Under the pieces are notes generated by a model. The model was not told the origin of the DNA. It saw nothing but the letters and a program-made list of their open reading frames with translations, and ran no database searches. DNA of 33,801 nucleotides from positions 1 through 33,801 of the forward strand of contig JANQKT010000075.1 in assembly GCA_028280965.1 (NCBI GenBank). Reading direction: 5' to 3'. Positions 9,342-16,858 of the stretch are shown here, one piece after another. Numbering within the stretch: the stretch's first letter is position 1; every line of letters starts with the position of its first letter. Origin of the DNA: Phycisphaeraceae bacterium. GTDB lineage: Bacteria > Planctomycetota > Phycisphaerae > Phycisphaerales > Phycisphaeraceae. The position numbers and the translations under genes were made by a program.

Positions 9342-9384
9342 CTCCTTCTCCTCTCCAGGGAGAAGGCGGGGATGAGGGTTGGCC
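9342..9384 (-). repeat. REP-like hairpin element, copy A
   Basis: On the minus strand this reads as a CCCTCATCCCC-type element ending in a hairpin. CCTTCTC (9344-9350) pairs with GAGAAGG (9360-9366). It belongs to the same sequence family as the element at 9433-9470, in opposite orientation, and both lie in the 270-bp gap between the sulfatase and the upstream oxidoreductase. Similar hairpin elements are dispersed in many bacterial genomes. Confidence 0.6.
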
Positions 9385-9432
9385 TTCAAGCAGACCGCGG
9401 CTTACACCCCATTTCGTTGTGAGTACCATGCT

Positions 9433-9470
9433 GGACCCTCTCCTCAGCCCTCTCCCCGGAAGAGAGAGGT
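9433..9470 (+). repeat. REP-like hairpin element, copy B
   Basis: This plus-strand element begins with GACCCTCTCCTCAG and ends in a hairpin in which CCTCTC (9449-9454) pairs with GAGAGG (9464-9469). It is an inverted, diverged copy of the element at 9342-9384. The pair is separated by about 48 bp, giving an inverted arrangement in which the hairpin ends point outward. Confidence 0.6.
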
Positions 9471-9513
9471 AGCCTAGACAAGCCCGGCAGGCAAGTACCT
9501 GTTGCTCTAATCG

Positions 9514-10545
9514 TCAGACCGGCACCGTAGAAGCCACGCCGACCTGCTCGCGCCAGCGGTCCAGCAACCGCATGTTGCCCAGCGTGTCGCCCCAGCCCAT
9601 CGCAGGCCAGGGGGCCTCGGTTGTACCCGGCGGCATGGACGCGACCAGCTCGGCCTCGATCGCGTATGTCGCCAGCGGGGCAGCCACCTCGAACCACTGC
9701 TCGGGCCGGCCGTGCGTCGTGAGGCGGTAGCGCGTGGTCCGCCCGTGCCGGTCGCCCAACGGCAGCCAGGGGTCGGGGATGTGCAGCACGCCCTCATCGC
9801 CGAATACCCACGCGCCGGTGCCGAGGTCGTGATGGATCGAACACGCGAGCTGCGCGGTGACGCCCGAGTCGAAACGCAGCTGCGCGAGCGCCAGCTCATC
9901 AACGCCCGTCGGCCCGTGTTGGCCGGTCGCGCAGACCTCAGCCGGCTCATCGAAGGGAATGCCCACCGCGAGACCCGCGACCAGGCGCGCGAACGACGCG
10001 GGGTAGCAGCCGATGTCGAGGATGGCTCCGCCGGCCAGTTCGGGGTTGAACAGGCGGTGCTCGGGGCGGCGCTCGGCGAAGAAGCCGAAGTCGGCGCGGA
10101 TGTGGCGGACCGTGCCGACCGCGCCCTGCCTGAGTTTGTCGGCGACCTCGGCGACCAGCGGGTGGCAGCGGTACATGAACGCCTCCATCAAGAAGACGCC
10201 CTTCCGCCGCGCGGCCCCGATGACGCGTTCGGCCCCGGCCGCATCGACCGTGAGCGGCTTCTCGCACAGGACCGCCCTGCCCGCGTCGATAGCCAGGAGC
10301 GCGTGCGCCTCGTGCATCGGGTGCGGCGTCGCGATGTAGACGGCGTCCACCGCGCGGTCTGCGAGCAGCGCCCCGATCGATTCCGCCGAGCGCGGCAGTC
10401 CGAAGCGCTCGGCGAACGCGCGCGATTTCTCTGGCGACGACCCGGCCGCGCTGACCACTTCACACTTCGTTGAGTCGCGCAGCGCGGTCGCGAAATCCCC
10501 CGCGATCGCGCCGGTCCCGATGATGCCCCACCTCAGTTTTTCCAT
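9514..10545 (-). CDS. Gfo/Idh/MocA family oxidoreductase, cytoplasmic (copy 2)
   Basis: A 343-residue Gfo/Idh/MocA oxidoreductase without signal peptide, so cytoplasmic. The NAD(P)-binding motif WGIIGTGAIAGDF is at 6-18 and CEKPLT at 94-99, with Lys96 the likely catalytic residue. The organisation and length (about 340) resemble the dihydrodiol dehydrogenase / deoxyglucose-type branch of the family, but substrate cannot be assigned. GGAG lies about 9 nt before the ATG. It follows the DUF1501 copy-2 gene by 40 bp on the same strand and probably belongs to the same transcript. Unlike the exported paralogue at 6098-7414 it would act on an imported sugar or sugar derivative. Confidence 0.92.
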   Translation of the reverse strand: MEKLRWGIIGTGAIAGDFATALRDSTKCEVVSAAGSSPEKSRAFAERFGLPRSAESIGALLADRAVDAVYIATPHPMHEAHALLAIDAGRAVLCEKPLTVDAAGAERVIGAARRKGVFLMEAFMYRCHPLVAEVADKLRQGAVGTVRHIRADFGFFAERRPEHRLFNPELAGGAILDIGCYPASFARLVAGLAVGIPFDEPAEVCATGQHGPTGVDELALAQLRFDSGVTAQLACSIHHDLGTGAWVFGDEGVLHIPDPWLPLGDRHGRTTRYRLTTHGRPEQWFEVAAPLATYAIEAELVASMPPGTTEAPWPAMGWGDTLGNMRLLDRWREQVGVASTVPV

Positions 10546-10585
10546 CAGAGACTACTCCACACACATTGATGAATACCAGAGTCAA

Positions 10586-12049
10586 TCAAATGATCTGATG
10601 GATCGGCTCGGCGCCCTCGACGCCGACGAGCTTGTGGTCCAGGCCGTTGTAGAAGTACGTCAGCGCATTCGGGTCGTGTCCGAGCTGCTTGAGGATCGTG
10701 GCGTGCAGGTTCTTGACGTGGAAGCGGTCCGTCACCGCCCGGCTGCCCAGGTCGTCGGTCTCGCCGACGCTGATGCCGCCCTTGATCCCGCCGCCGGCCA
10801 TCCACATCGTGAAGCCGTAGCTGTTGTGGTCCCGGCCCGAGCCCTCGGCGTACTCCGCGGTCGGCTGCCGACCGAACTCGCCGCCCCAGATCACCAGCGT
10901 CTCGTCGAGCATGCCCCGGCGCTTGAGGTCGGTCAGGAGCGCCGCGATCGGCTGGTCCACGCCCAGCGCGTGCTTGTTGTGGTTGATCTCGAGGTCGCCG
11001 TGCGCATCCCAGTTGTCGTCGTTGTGCGCCCCGCCGGAATAGACCTGCACGAACCGGACGCCGCGCTCGACCAGCCGGCGGGCCATCAGGCACTTGCGGC
11101 CGTACTCCTGCGTCTCCTTGCGGTCCAGGCCGTACATCGCCTTGGTCTTCTCGTCTTCGCTGTCGATGTCCACCGCGTCGGGCGCCTCGGCCTGCATGCG
11201 GTAGGCGAGCTCGAAGCTGTTGATGCGGGCCGCGAGGTTGGAGTTGTCCGCGCGGCTCGCGGCGTGGTGCTGGTTCTGCGCGTTGAGGTGGTCGATCAGG
11301 TCGCGCTGCAGCTCGCGGCTCACGCCACGGGGCGAGTCGAGCGAGAGGATCGGCGTTCCCGTGGAGTTGACGACGCAGCCCTGGTAGCTGGCGGGCATGA
11401 ACCCGCTGGTCCAGTTCTTCGCGCCGCTGATCGGCCCGCCGGTGTCGTCGAGCATGACGACGTAGCCGGGCAGGTTCTGGTTTTCCGTGCCCAGGCCGTA
11501 GTTGACCCACGAGCCCAGCGACGGGTAGCCGGACAGGATCCGCCCGCAGTTCATCATCAACAGCGCGCTGCCGTGCAGCGGCGAGTCGGCGTACATCGAG
11601 TGGATGAACGCGATGTCGTCCACGTGCTGGCCGACGTTCGGGAACAGGTCCGAGACCCACTTGCCCGATTCGCCGTACTGCTTGAACTTCCAGCGCGGCT
11701 CGACGATCCGTCCCTGGTTCCTGTGGCCGCCGCGGCCGAAGGTCTTGACCTCGACGGTCTTGCCGTCCATGCCATACATCTTCGGCTTGTAGTCGAAGGT
11801 ATCGATCTGCGAGGGCCCGCCGTACATGAACAGGAAGATGACGCGCTTGGCCTTCGCCGGCAGGGGCGGGGCCTTGGGCGCCAGCGGGTTGTCGTACTTC
11901 GAGCCGTCGGCGGCGACGGCCTGCTGCGCGATCCACTCGGGGCCGAGCATGCTCGCGAGCGCGACAGCGCCGAAGCCGCCGCCCACCTGCCAGAGGAACT
12001 CGCGGCGGGTCCGGCCGCAGAAATCGGGTTGTCTTTTTCGGTTGGCCAT
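10586..12049 (-). CDS. DUF1501 family Tat-exported protein (copy 2)
   Basis: A 487-residue DUF1501 protein, paralogous to the one at 1441-2898. Its twin-arginine motif is GRTRREFLWQ (Arg15-Arg16), followed by a hydrophobic stretch. Conserved blocks are VIFLFMYGGPSQIDTFDYKP and later WGGEFGRQPT with GRDHNSYGFTMWMAGGG. The ATG at 12049 is chosen because AGAGGTG lies 7 nt upstream; an in-frame ATG at 12088 would overlap the preceding gene and lacks such a site. It begins 16 bp after the stop of the PSCyt1/DUF1553 copy-2 gene, which repeats the pairing seen at 1441-5834. The role is unproven; export and pairing suggest an envelope function with the cytochrome-like partner. Confidence 0.93.
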   Translation of the reverse strand: MANRKRQPDFCGRTRREFLWQVGGGFGAVALASMLGPEWIAQQAVAADGSKYDNPLAPKAPPLPAKAKRVIFLFMYGGPSQIDTFDYKPKMYGMDGKTVEVKTFGRGGHRNQGRIVEPRWKFKQYGESGKWVSDLFPNVGQHVDDIAFIHSMYADSPLHGSALLMMNCGRILSGYPSLGSWVNYGLGTENQNLPGYVVMLDDTGGPISGAKNWTSGFMPASYQGCVVNSTGTPILSLDSPRGVSRELQRDLIDHLNAQNQHHAASRADNSNLAARINSFELAYRMQAEAPDAVDIDSEDEKTKAMYGLDRKETQEYGRKCLMARRLVERGVRFVQVYSGGAHNDDNWDAHGDLEINHNKHALGVDQPIAALLTDLKRRGMLDETLVIWGGEFGRQPTAEYAEGSGRDHNSYGFTMWMAGGGIKGGISVGETDDLGSRAVTDRFHVKNLHATILKQLGHDPNALTYFYNGLDHKLVGVEGAEPIHQII

Positions 12050-12065
12050 CGCAAAACACCTCTGC

Positions 12066-15000
12066 TTAATCGAGGTAAACAAATTCATTGAGGTTGTACA
12101 GCACCAGGCAGAACACCTTCAGCGCCTGCTCGCGGCTCAGGTCGTGCTCGGCCTTCACCTTTTCAACAAACGCAACGTTCTCCGCGACCGCCGCGTCCCC
12201 CGGCTCGCGGCTGAGCACCAGCCGCAGTCCCAAGCGCACCTGGTTGTCGAGCTCCGGCCCGGCCTCGTCCTGCAGCCGCTTGGCGAAGACGATGGCTTCC
12301 TCCTGCATGACCGCGCTGTTGAGCGTGATCAGCGACTGGGTCGGCACGGTCGTCGTGAAGCGGACCGGGCAAGGCGAATCCGTCTCGGCCTGGTCGAGCG
12401 CCGCCATGAGCGGCTCGCGCAGCGAGCGCTTGATGTGGATGTAGATGCTGCGGCGGTCGCGCTCCTGTTCGGACGAGGTGCCCCAGGCGCTGCCCGGCCG
12501 GGACGCGGTCGCGAGCACTTCTTTGGGCATCTTCGTGTAGATGCTGGGCCCGAACATCTTCGGGTTCAGCGACCCGTTGGCCGCCAGCAGCGAGTCGCGG
12601 AACTCCTCGGCGGTGAGCCGGCGCATGTCGAACCGCCAGAACAGGTTGTTGCCCGGGTCTTTGTCCATGCCCAGCGCGTGCGCGGTGCTGGCCATGCGGT
12701 AGGCCCTGCTGGTCATGATCAGCTTCTGCATCTGCTTGATCGACCAGCCGCGCTCGATGAAATCCGCGGCGAGGTAGTTCAAGAGCTCGGGGTGCGTGGG
12801 TTGTTCGCCAAGCTGCCCGAAGTCGCTGGCGGTGCGGACGATGCCACGGCCGAACTGGTGCTGCCAGATGCGGTTGACCATCACGCGCGCGGTCAGCGGG
12901 TTGTCCGGGCTCGCCAGCCAGTCGGCGAGCACGAGCCGGCGCATCGTCGTGCCCGCGCCCGGCGGGGCCTCGGGCAGCTCGGGCACCACACCGCCGAGCA
13001 CCTTCGGGAAGCGCGGCGGGACTTCTTCACCGTTCGCGTTGGCGCTGCCACGTTCGTGGATGTGCTGCTTGGGCGCGTCGCGTCCGCGCTCGTTCATGAC
13101 GAACGCCGGGTAGGCTTTGCTCGGCGGCGCGGCGAGCAGGCGCTTCAACTCCGCCTGTTCCTGCCGGTACTGCGTGTAGGCTTCCTTGCCCAGCACGCCT
13201 TCGCCGTTCGCCTGGATCGCTGCGAGCTTCGCGACGCGCGGGTCCTCAACGCCCTCGTACAGGCCGAAGTCGATGTACCTCCGATCGCCCTTCGCCTTCT
13301 TGACTTTGATTGCAAGCGAATTCGAGCCGACGACCAACGCCTCGAGCGCTTCGGACCGCAGCTGCACCCGGATGTGGGTCGGGCCGGTGGGGTTGGGTTC
13401 GGCGTGGATTTTGATCCCGTTCACGTGTACCTCGATCCCACCCGCGTGCGCGGTCGAGAACATCAGGAACTGGGGGATCTCCGTGAGGCGGAAGTTTCGG
13501 CGGAGCCAGATCGCATCGGTGTCCCAGGCGTTGGGGAAGTACGGCCGATCGACGCCCCTGCCGAACCCGCCCTGGGCGGTCTGCCAGCCGCGGTCGTCGA
13601 ACTGCTGGACGTGCCAGTCCCGGCCGGGGTCGGCTGTGGTGTACCGCCAGGGCTGGAGCGCTTCGCGGCTATCGGGCGCGATCGCTTTGGGCCTGGTCTT
13701 CTCAAACCGCAGGCCCGACTTGTCGGCGAAGCTCGTCTCAGTAGATGCGATCGCGCTGCGCAGCTCTGCGACGCGCTTGTCCCACTCGGCGATCACCTGC
13801 GCCTGGTCTTCGCTGGTCGGCGGGTCGCGCAGGTCGATCGACGTCGCGCGCGGGTTGCCGCGCTTCTGCTCGACGATGTTGTTGAAGAACGCGTAGAGCG
13901 CGTAGTAGTCGTCCTGGTGGATCGGGTCCTTCTTGTGGTCGTGGCAGCGGGCGCAGCCCATCGTGGTTGCGAGGAACGCCCCGCTGGTCGTGTCGACGAT
14001 GTCCGCGATGTAGTCGGCGCGGGCCTGCACGCGGTCGGCGGGCTCGTCATCCCAGATCTGCAGGCGCATGAAGCCGGTGGCGATCCACGCGTCCGCGTCG
14101 CGGTCCGGCAGCAGGTCGCCGGCGAGCTGCTCCTGGATCATCCGGTCGTACGGCTTGTCCTGGTTGAACGCGCGGATCAGGTAGTCGCGGTACCGCCAGA
14201 TATTCTGCTTCTTGTTGTCGCGCTCGTAGCCGTCGGTCTCGGCGTAGCGGGCGATGTCCATCCAGTGCCGCGCCCACGCCTCGCCGTAGTGCGGTGACGC
14301 GAGCAGCCGGTCGATCACCCGCTCCCACGCGCCCGGCTCGTCGTCGTTCACGAACGCGGCGATCTCCTCGGGTGTCGGCGGCAGACCGGTGAGGTTGTAC
14401 GTCGCCCGGCGGATCAGCGTGACCCGGTCGGCCTCGTGGTTCGGCGACAGATCGTGCGCCGCGAGCTTGTCATAAATAAACGCGTCGATCGGGTGCGCCG
14501 CCCACGCCGGGTCGTCCACCCGTGGCACCGCCGGCTTCTCCAGCGGCTTATATGCCCAGTAGCTTTTGCCTTCCTCGACCGACATCGGGCCGTGGTGCTC
14601 GAGCTCGCCGGGGTCCGCGAGCTGGCCCGCTTCGCCCGGCGTCCAGGGCAGGCCCATCGCGACCCACTTGGTCAGCGTCTCGATCTCCTTGGCCGGCAGC
14701 TTGCCGGTCGGCGGCATCTCGTAGTCGATGTCGGTGTAGTTGATCGCCGTGACCATCAGGCTCTTGGTGTGGTCTTCCCAATCGACGGCCGCGCCGCTGG
14801 CCCCGCCCTTGAGGAACAGCTCGCGCGTCGCGAAGTTAAGCCCGCCTTCGACCTTCTCCCCGCCGTGGCAGCGGACGCAGCGCTTCATCAGGACGGGGCG
14901 GACCTGCTGCTCGAAAAAGACGAGCGCGTCGGGGTCGTCGTTCGCCGCCGGCGCACCGCCCGCGCCCGGTTCGGCGTGCGAGGGCAGAACCAAGAACGCA

Positions 15001-15092
15001 TAGACAAGACCGGCCGCCACGATGACGAGGAACAGCGGCCAGAGTCGGCCGGCCGGGCTTGATCCGCGATGGATGGGTTGTTGTGGATGCAT
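12066..15092 (-). CDS. PSCyt1-DUF1549-DUF1553 planctomycete cytochrome-like protein (copy 2)
   Basis: About 1008 residues. Residues about 18-36 form a hydrophobic helix (LWPLFLVIVAAGLVYAFLVL), either an uncleaved anchor or a signal peptide ending at SHA. PSCyt1 follows with CVRCH at 72-76. DUF1549 has CARCHDHKKD near residue 383, and DUF1553 occupies about 700-980. Residues about 465-615 are an inserted beta-rich domain resembling a galactose-binding-like jelly roll (WLRRNFRL, IEVHVNGIKI). This insert differs from the one in the copy-1 paralogue. The ATG at 15092 is preferred to a GTG at 15167, which lies deep in the divergent promoter region. It is the first gene of the seven-gene minus-strand run and faces the XylR-like regulator. 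The reaction is unknown. Confidence 0.92.
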   Translation of the reverse strand: MHPQQPIHRGSSPAGRLWPLFLVIVAAGLVYAFLVLPSHAEPGAGGAPAANDDPDALVFFEQQVRPVLMKRCVRCHGGEKVEGGLNFATRELFLKGGASGAAVDWEDHTKSLMVTAINYTDIDYEMPPTGKLPAKEIETLTKWVAMGLPWTPGEAGQLADPGELEHHGPMSVEEGKSYWAYKPLEKPAVPRVDDPAWAAHPIDAFIYDKLAAHDLSPNHEADRVTLIRRATYNLTGLPPTPEEIAAFVNDDEPGAWERVIDRLLASPHYGEAWARHWMDIARYAETDGYERDNKKQNIWRYRDYLIRAFNQDKPYDRMIQEQLAGDLLPDRDADAWIATGFMRLQIWDDEPADRVQARADYIADIVDTTSGAFLATTMGCARCHDHKKDPIHQDDYYALYAFFNNIVEQKRGNPRATSIDLRDPPTSEDQAQVIAEWDKRVAELRSAIASTETSFADKSGLRFEKTRPKAIAPDSREALQPWRYTTADPGRDWHVQQFDDRGWQTAQGGFGRGVDRPYFPNAWDTDAIWLRRNFRLTEIPQFLMFSTAHAGGIEVHVNGIKIHAEPNPTGPTHIRVQLRSEALEALVVGSNSLAIKVKKAKGDRRYIDFGLYEGVEDPRVAKLAAIQANGEGVLGKEAYTQYRQEQAELKRLLAAPPSKAYPAFVMNERGRDAPKQHIHERGSANANGEEVPPRFPKVLGGVVPELPEAPPGAGTTMRRLVLADWLASPDNPLTARVMVNRIWQHQFGRGIVRTASDFGQLGEQPTHPELLNYLAADFIERGWSIKQMQKLIMTSRAYRMASTAHALGMDKDPGNNLFWRFDMRRLTAEEFRDSLLAANGSLNPKMFGPSIYTKMPKEVLATASRPGSAWGTSSEQERDRRSIYIHIKRSLREPLMAALDQAETDSPCPVRFTTTVPTQSLITLNSAVMQEEAIVFAKRLQDEAGPELDNQVRLGLRLVLSREPGDAAVAENVAFVEKVKAEHDLSREQALKVFCLVLYNLNEFVYLD

Positions 15093-15148
15093 GTCCGAGG
15101 CCCGGCTCAACGAATAAATCAGCAGACAAATCACTGGGCGCACAACTC

Positions 15149-15176
15149 CTGCATGCAGAAACCGCACTCTGTATGC
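15149..15176. promoter_or_regulatory. Candidate operator in the divergent regulator/operon gap
   Basis: A perfect 10-bp palindrome CTGCATGCAG (15149-15158) is followed by CTGTATGC (15169-15176), which repeats its first eight bases with one change. The two start points are exactly 20 bp apart, close to two helical turns, a spacing that suits an AraC-type dimer. The site lies about 57 bp before the minus-strand start at 15092. This is inference from one locus. Confidence 0.35.
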
Positions 15177-15241
15177 CCCAACGTTTAACCATCATATATC
15201 GCAAATCTTGTCGCCAGAATGTCATCTTGGACGTAAATCAT

Positions 15242-15257
15242 GCTATTTTAGACCTGA
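15242..15257 (+). promoter_or_regulatory. Candidate extended -10 giving a near-leaderless regulator mRNA
   Basis: TGCTATTTT (15242-15250 region, -10 TATTTT at 15244-15249) would place the transcription start at about 15256-15257, on the ATG of the regulator gene. No Shine-Dalgarno sequence is visible before that ATG and no good -35 was found. Confidence 0.3.
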
Positions 15258-16453
15258 TGCAACACGCCATACCGCCTGATACCCGCCCCGCACAGACCCC
15301 CCGGCGGTCGGTGCTGCTCGCCCTCGCCTGGTATGACCACCGCGCCCACCGCGGCGCTACGCGTTATGCCCTGGAACACGGCTGGCACCTGGACGCGACG
15401 ATGGCGCAGTCCCAGGAGTTCGCCCACGGCTGGCAGGGCGACGGGGTGATCTGCAAGCTCGGCTGCACGAAGCTGCACCCGGCGTACCTCGACTTCGTCC
15501 GCGGGCTCGGCCTGCCCGCGGTGGACCTGAGCGTGTTCGGGCAGGACGCCGGGCTGCCTTCGCTGGAATTCGACCCGGGCGACATCGCGGCGCAGGCGCG
15601 CCAGCACTTCTTCGAGCGCGGGCTGCACCAGTTCGCCTGGTTCCCCGACGACCCCGCCCCGCCGATCCGTTTCCGCCAGCGCGCGTTCGTCGGTGCGATG
15701 GCTGAGCACGGCCACGAGGTGCACCTCATCCCGGCTTACCACACCGGCGACCAGCGCAAGGCCTGGCAGGAAGCCGCGGAAGACCTCGGCCGGCACCTGC
15801 TCGGGCTGCCGCGGCCGCTCGGCGTGCTGTGCTTCTCCGACGAGTGGGGACTTAAGATCCTCGAGGCCTGCCAGCGCGTCGGGCTGAACGTGCCCAACGA
15901 CGTCGCGGTGCTGGGCATCAACAACAACACGCTGGTGTGCGAGTCGCTGAGCGTGCCGCTCTCAAGTGTTGCGCTCGACATGGAGGCCTGGGCCTACCGC
16001 GCCTGCGAGATGCTCGATGCGGTCATGAACGGCGGCGGTGCGCCCGCGGGCCTGTCGCCGTTCCCTTGCTCGGGCGTTGTCACGCGCCGCAGCACGGACG
16101 TCGTCGCGACGGATCACCCCGAGGTCGCCAAGGCCGTGCGCTTCATCGCCGAGCATTACCACCGCCCGATCGGCGTCGATGATGTGGTAGAAGCGACGCG
16201 CATGACGCGCCCGGGCCTGAAGCGAGCGTTTGCGCGCCACCTCCGCCGATCGATACGCGAGGAGATCCAGCGTGTGCGCGTGCGCCACATCAAGCGGCTG
16301 CTGATCGAGACCGACTACACGATCGAAACGATCGCCGAGGAGGTCGGCCTGGCCGGCGTGCGTCAGCTCTACCAGACCTTCGAGCGCGTCGAATCGATCA
16401 CGCCCAGGCAGTACCGCCTCCAGCACCGCGAGGCGGGCGTTCAGGCGGGCTGA
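15257..16453 (+). CDS. XylR-like AraC-family transcriptional regulator
   Basis: A 398-residue regulator. Residues about 15-280 look like a periplasmic-binding-protein-type ligand domain used in the cytoplasm (LacI/XylR style): RRSVLLALAWYDH at the start, then GVLCFSDEWGLKILEACQRVGLNVPNDVAVLGINNN. The last 100 or so residues are an AraC-type double helix-turn-helix with IETIAEEVGLAGVRQLYQTFER and ITPRQYR. The length matches E. coli XylR (392). It probably binds a sugar and controls the divergent minus-strand cluster, autoregulation being likely. The frame is open further upstream to 15059, but that stretch overlaps the divergent gene's 5' end and has no protein-like character. The ATG at 15257 fits the family's N-terminus. 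The ligand is unknown. Confidence 0.88.
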   Translation: MQHAIPPDTRPAQTPRRSVLLALAWYDHRAHRGATRYALEHGWHLDATMAQSQEFAHGWQGDGVICKLGCTKLHPAYLDFVRGLGLPAVDLSVFGQDAGLPSLEFDPGDIAAQARQHFFERGLHQFAWFPDDPAPPIRFRQRAFVGAMAEHGHEVHLIPAYHTGDQRKAWQEAAEDLGRHLLGLPRPLGVLCFSDEWGLKILEACQRVGLNVPNDVAVLGINNNTLVCESLSVPLSSVALDMEAWAYRACEMLDAVMNGGGAPAGLSPFPCSGVVTRRSTDVVATDHPEVAKAVRFIAEHYHRPIGVDDVVEATRMTRPGLKRAFARHLRRSIREEIQRVRVRHIKRLLIETDYTIETIAEEVGLAGVRQLYQTFERVESITPRQYRLQHREAGVQAG

Positions 16454-16643
16454 CCCTGTCCGGCTTTGAACCCGTTGCATATGAACAGATGCCCGCCGGT
16501 GCTCATCAGTTGATTGCGGGTATCGGTATCTGACAAAAGACTGGGCGCATCATCCAAGGGAGCATCAACACTGCCGGCCCGGTGGTGAAGCGACTACCGA
16601 GCGTTAGGCACGACGGATGTGATCAAATTTGTCCTAAATCTCT

Positions 16644-16671
16644 TTGGCGCTGGGCCGCGTACTGATAAGAT
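16644..16671 (+). promoter_or_regulatory. Candidate sigma-70-type promoter before the PEP-CTERM gene
   Basis: TTGGCG (16644-16649), a 16-bp spacer and TAAGAT (16666-16671) make a plausible promoter in the 405-bp gap (16454-16858) upstream of the PEP-CTERM gene. It would give a leader of about 180 nt. Apart from this and the hairpins at 16787-16831 I see no gene or repeat in the gap. Confidence 0.4.
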
Positions 16672-16786
16672 GCTAGCAAGATTGGACTAGAGCGAGCAAT
16701 TCGCTTTCATTACACCGTGTGCACGGCACCACCCCCGTTCAATCGATGCCTCGAACGCTGACGGTTCTACATAAAACCTTTTGATG

Positions 16787-16831
16787 GCTTGGCCGAACCC
16801 CGGCCAAGTGGTCGTTATCGCCTGGCCAAGC
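16787..16831 (+). promoter_or_regulatory. Mutually exclusive hairpins in the PEP-CTERM gene leader
   Basis: CTTGGCCG (16788-16795) pairs perfectly with CGGCCAAG (16801-16808) around a 5-nt loop. GCTTGGCC (16787-16794), which overlaps the same left arm, pairs perfectly with GGCCAAGC (16824-16831). Only one can form at a time. The second ends about 28 nt before the ATG and close to the AAAGGA ribosome site. This could be a leader switch or chance in GC-rich DNA. Confidence 0.35.
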
Positions 16832-16858
16832 GATACCTCGCCGAAAGGAACGAATCAC

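Noticed and set aside
9244..9429. Sulfatase gene starting 62 codons upstream at 9429
   Set aside because: The extension runs through repeat hairpin DNA and ends just before a clear Shine-Dalgarno sequence and signal peptide starting at 9243.
15059..15256. Regulator gene starting at 15059
   Set aside because: The extra 66 codons overlap the start of the divergent gene and the promoter region, and their translation does not resemble the family's N-terminus.
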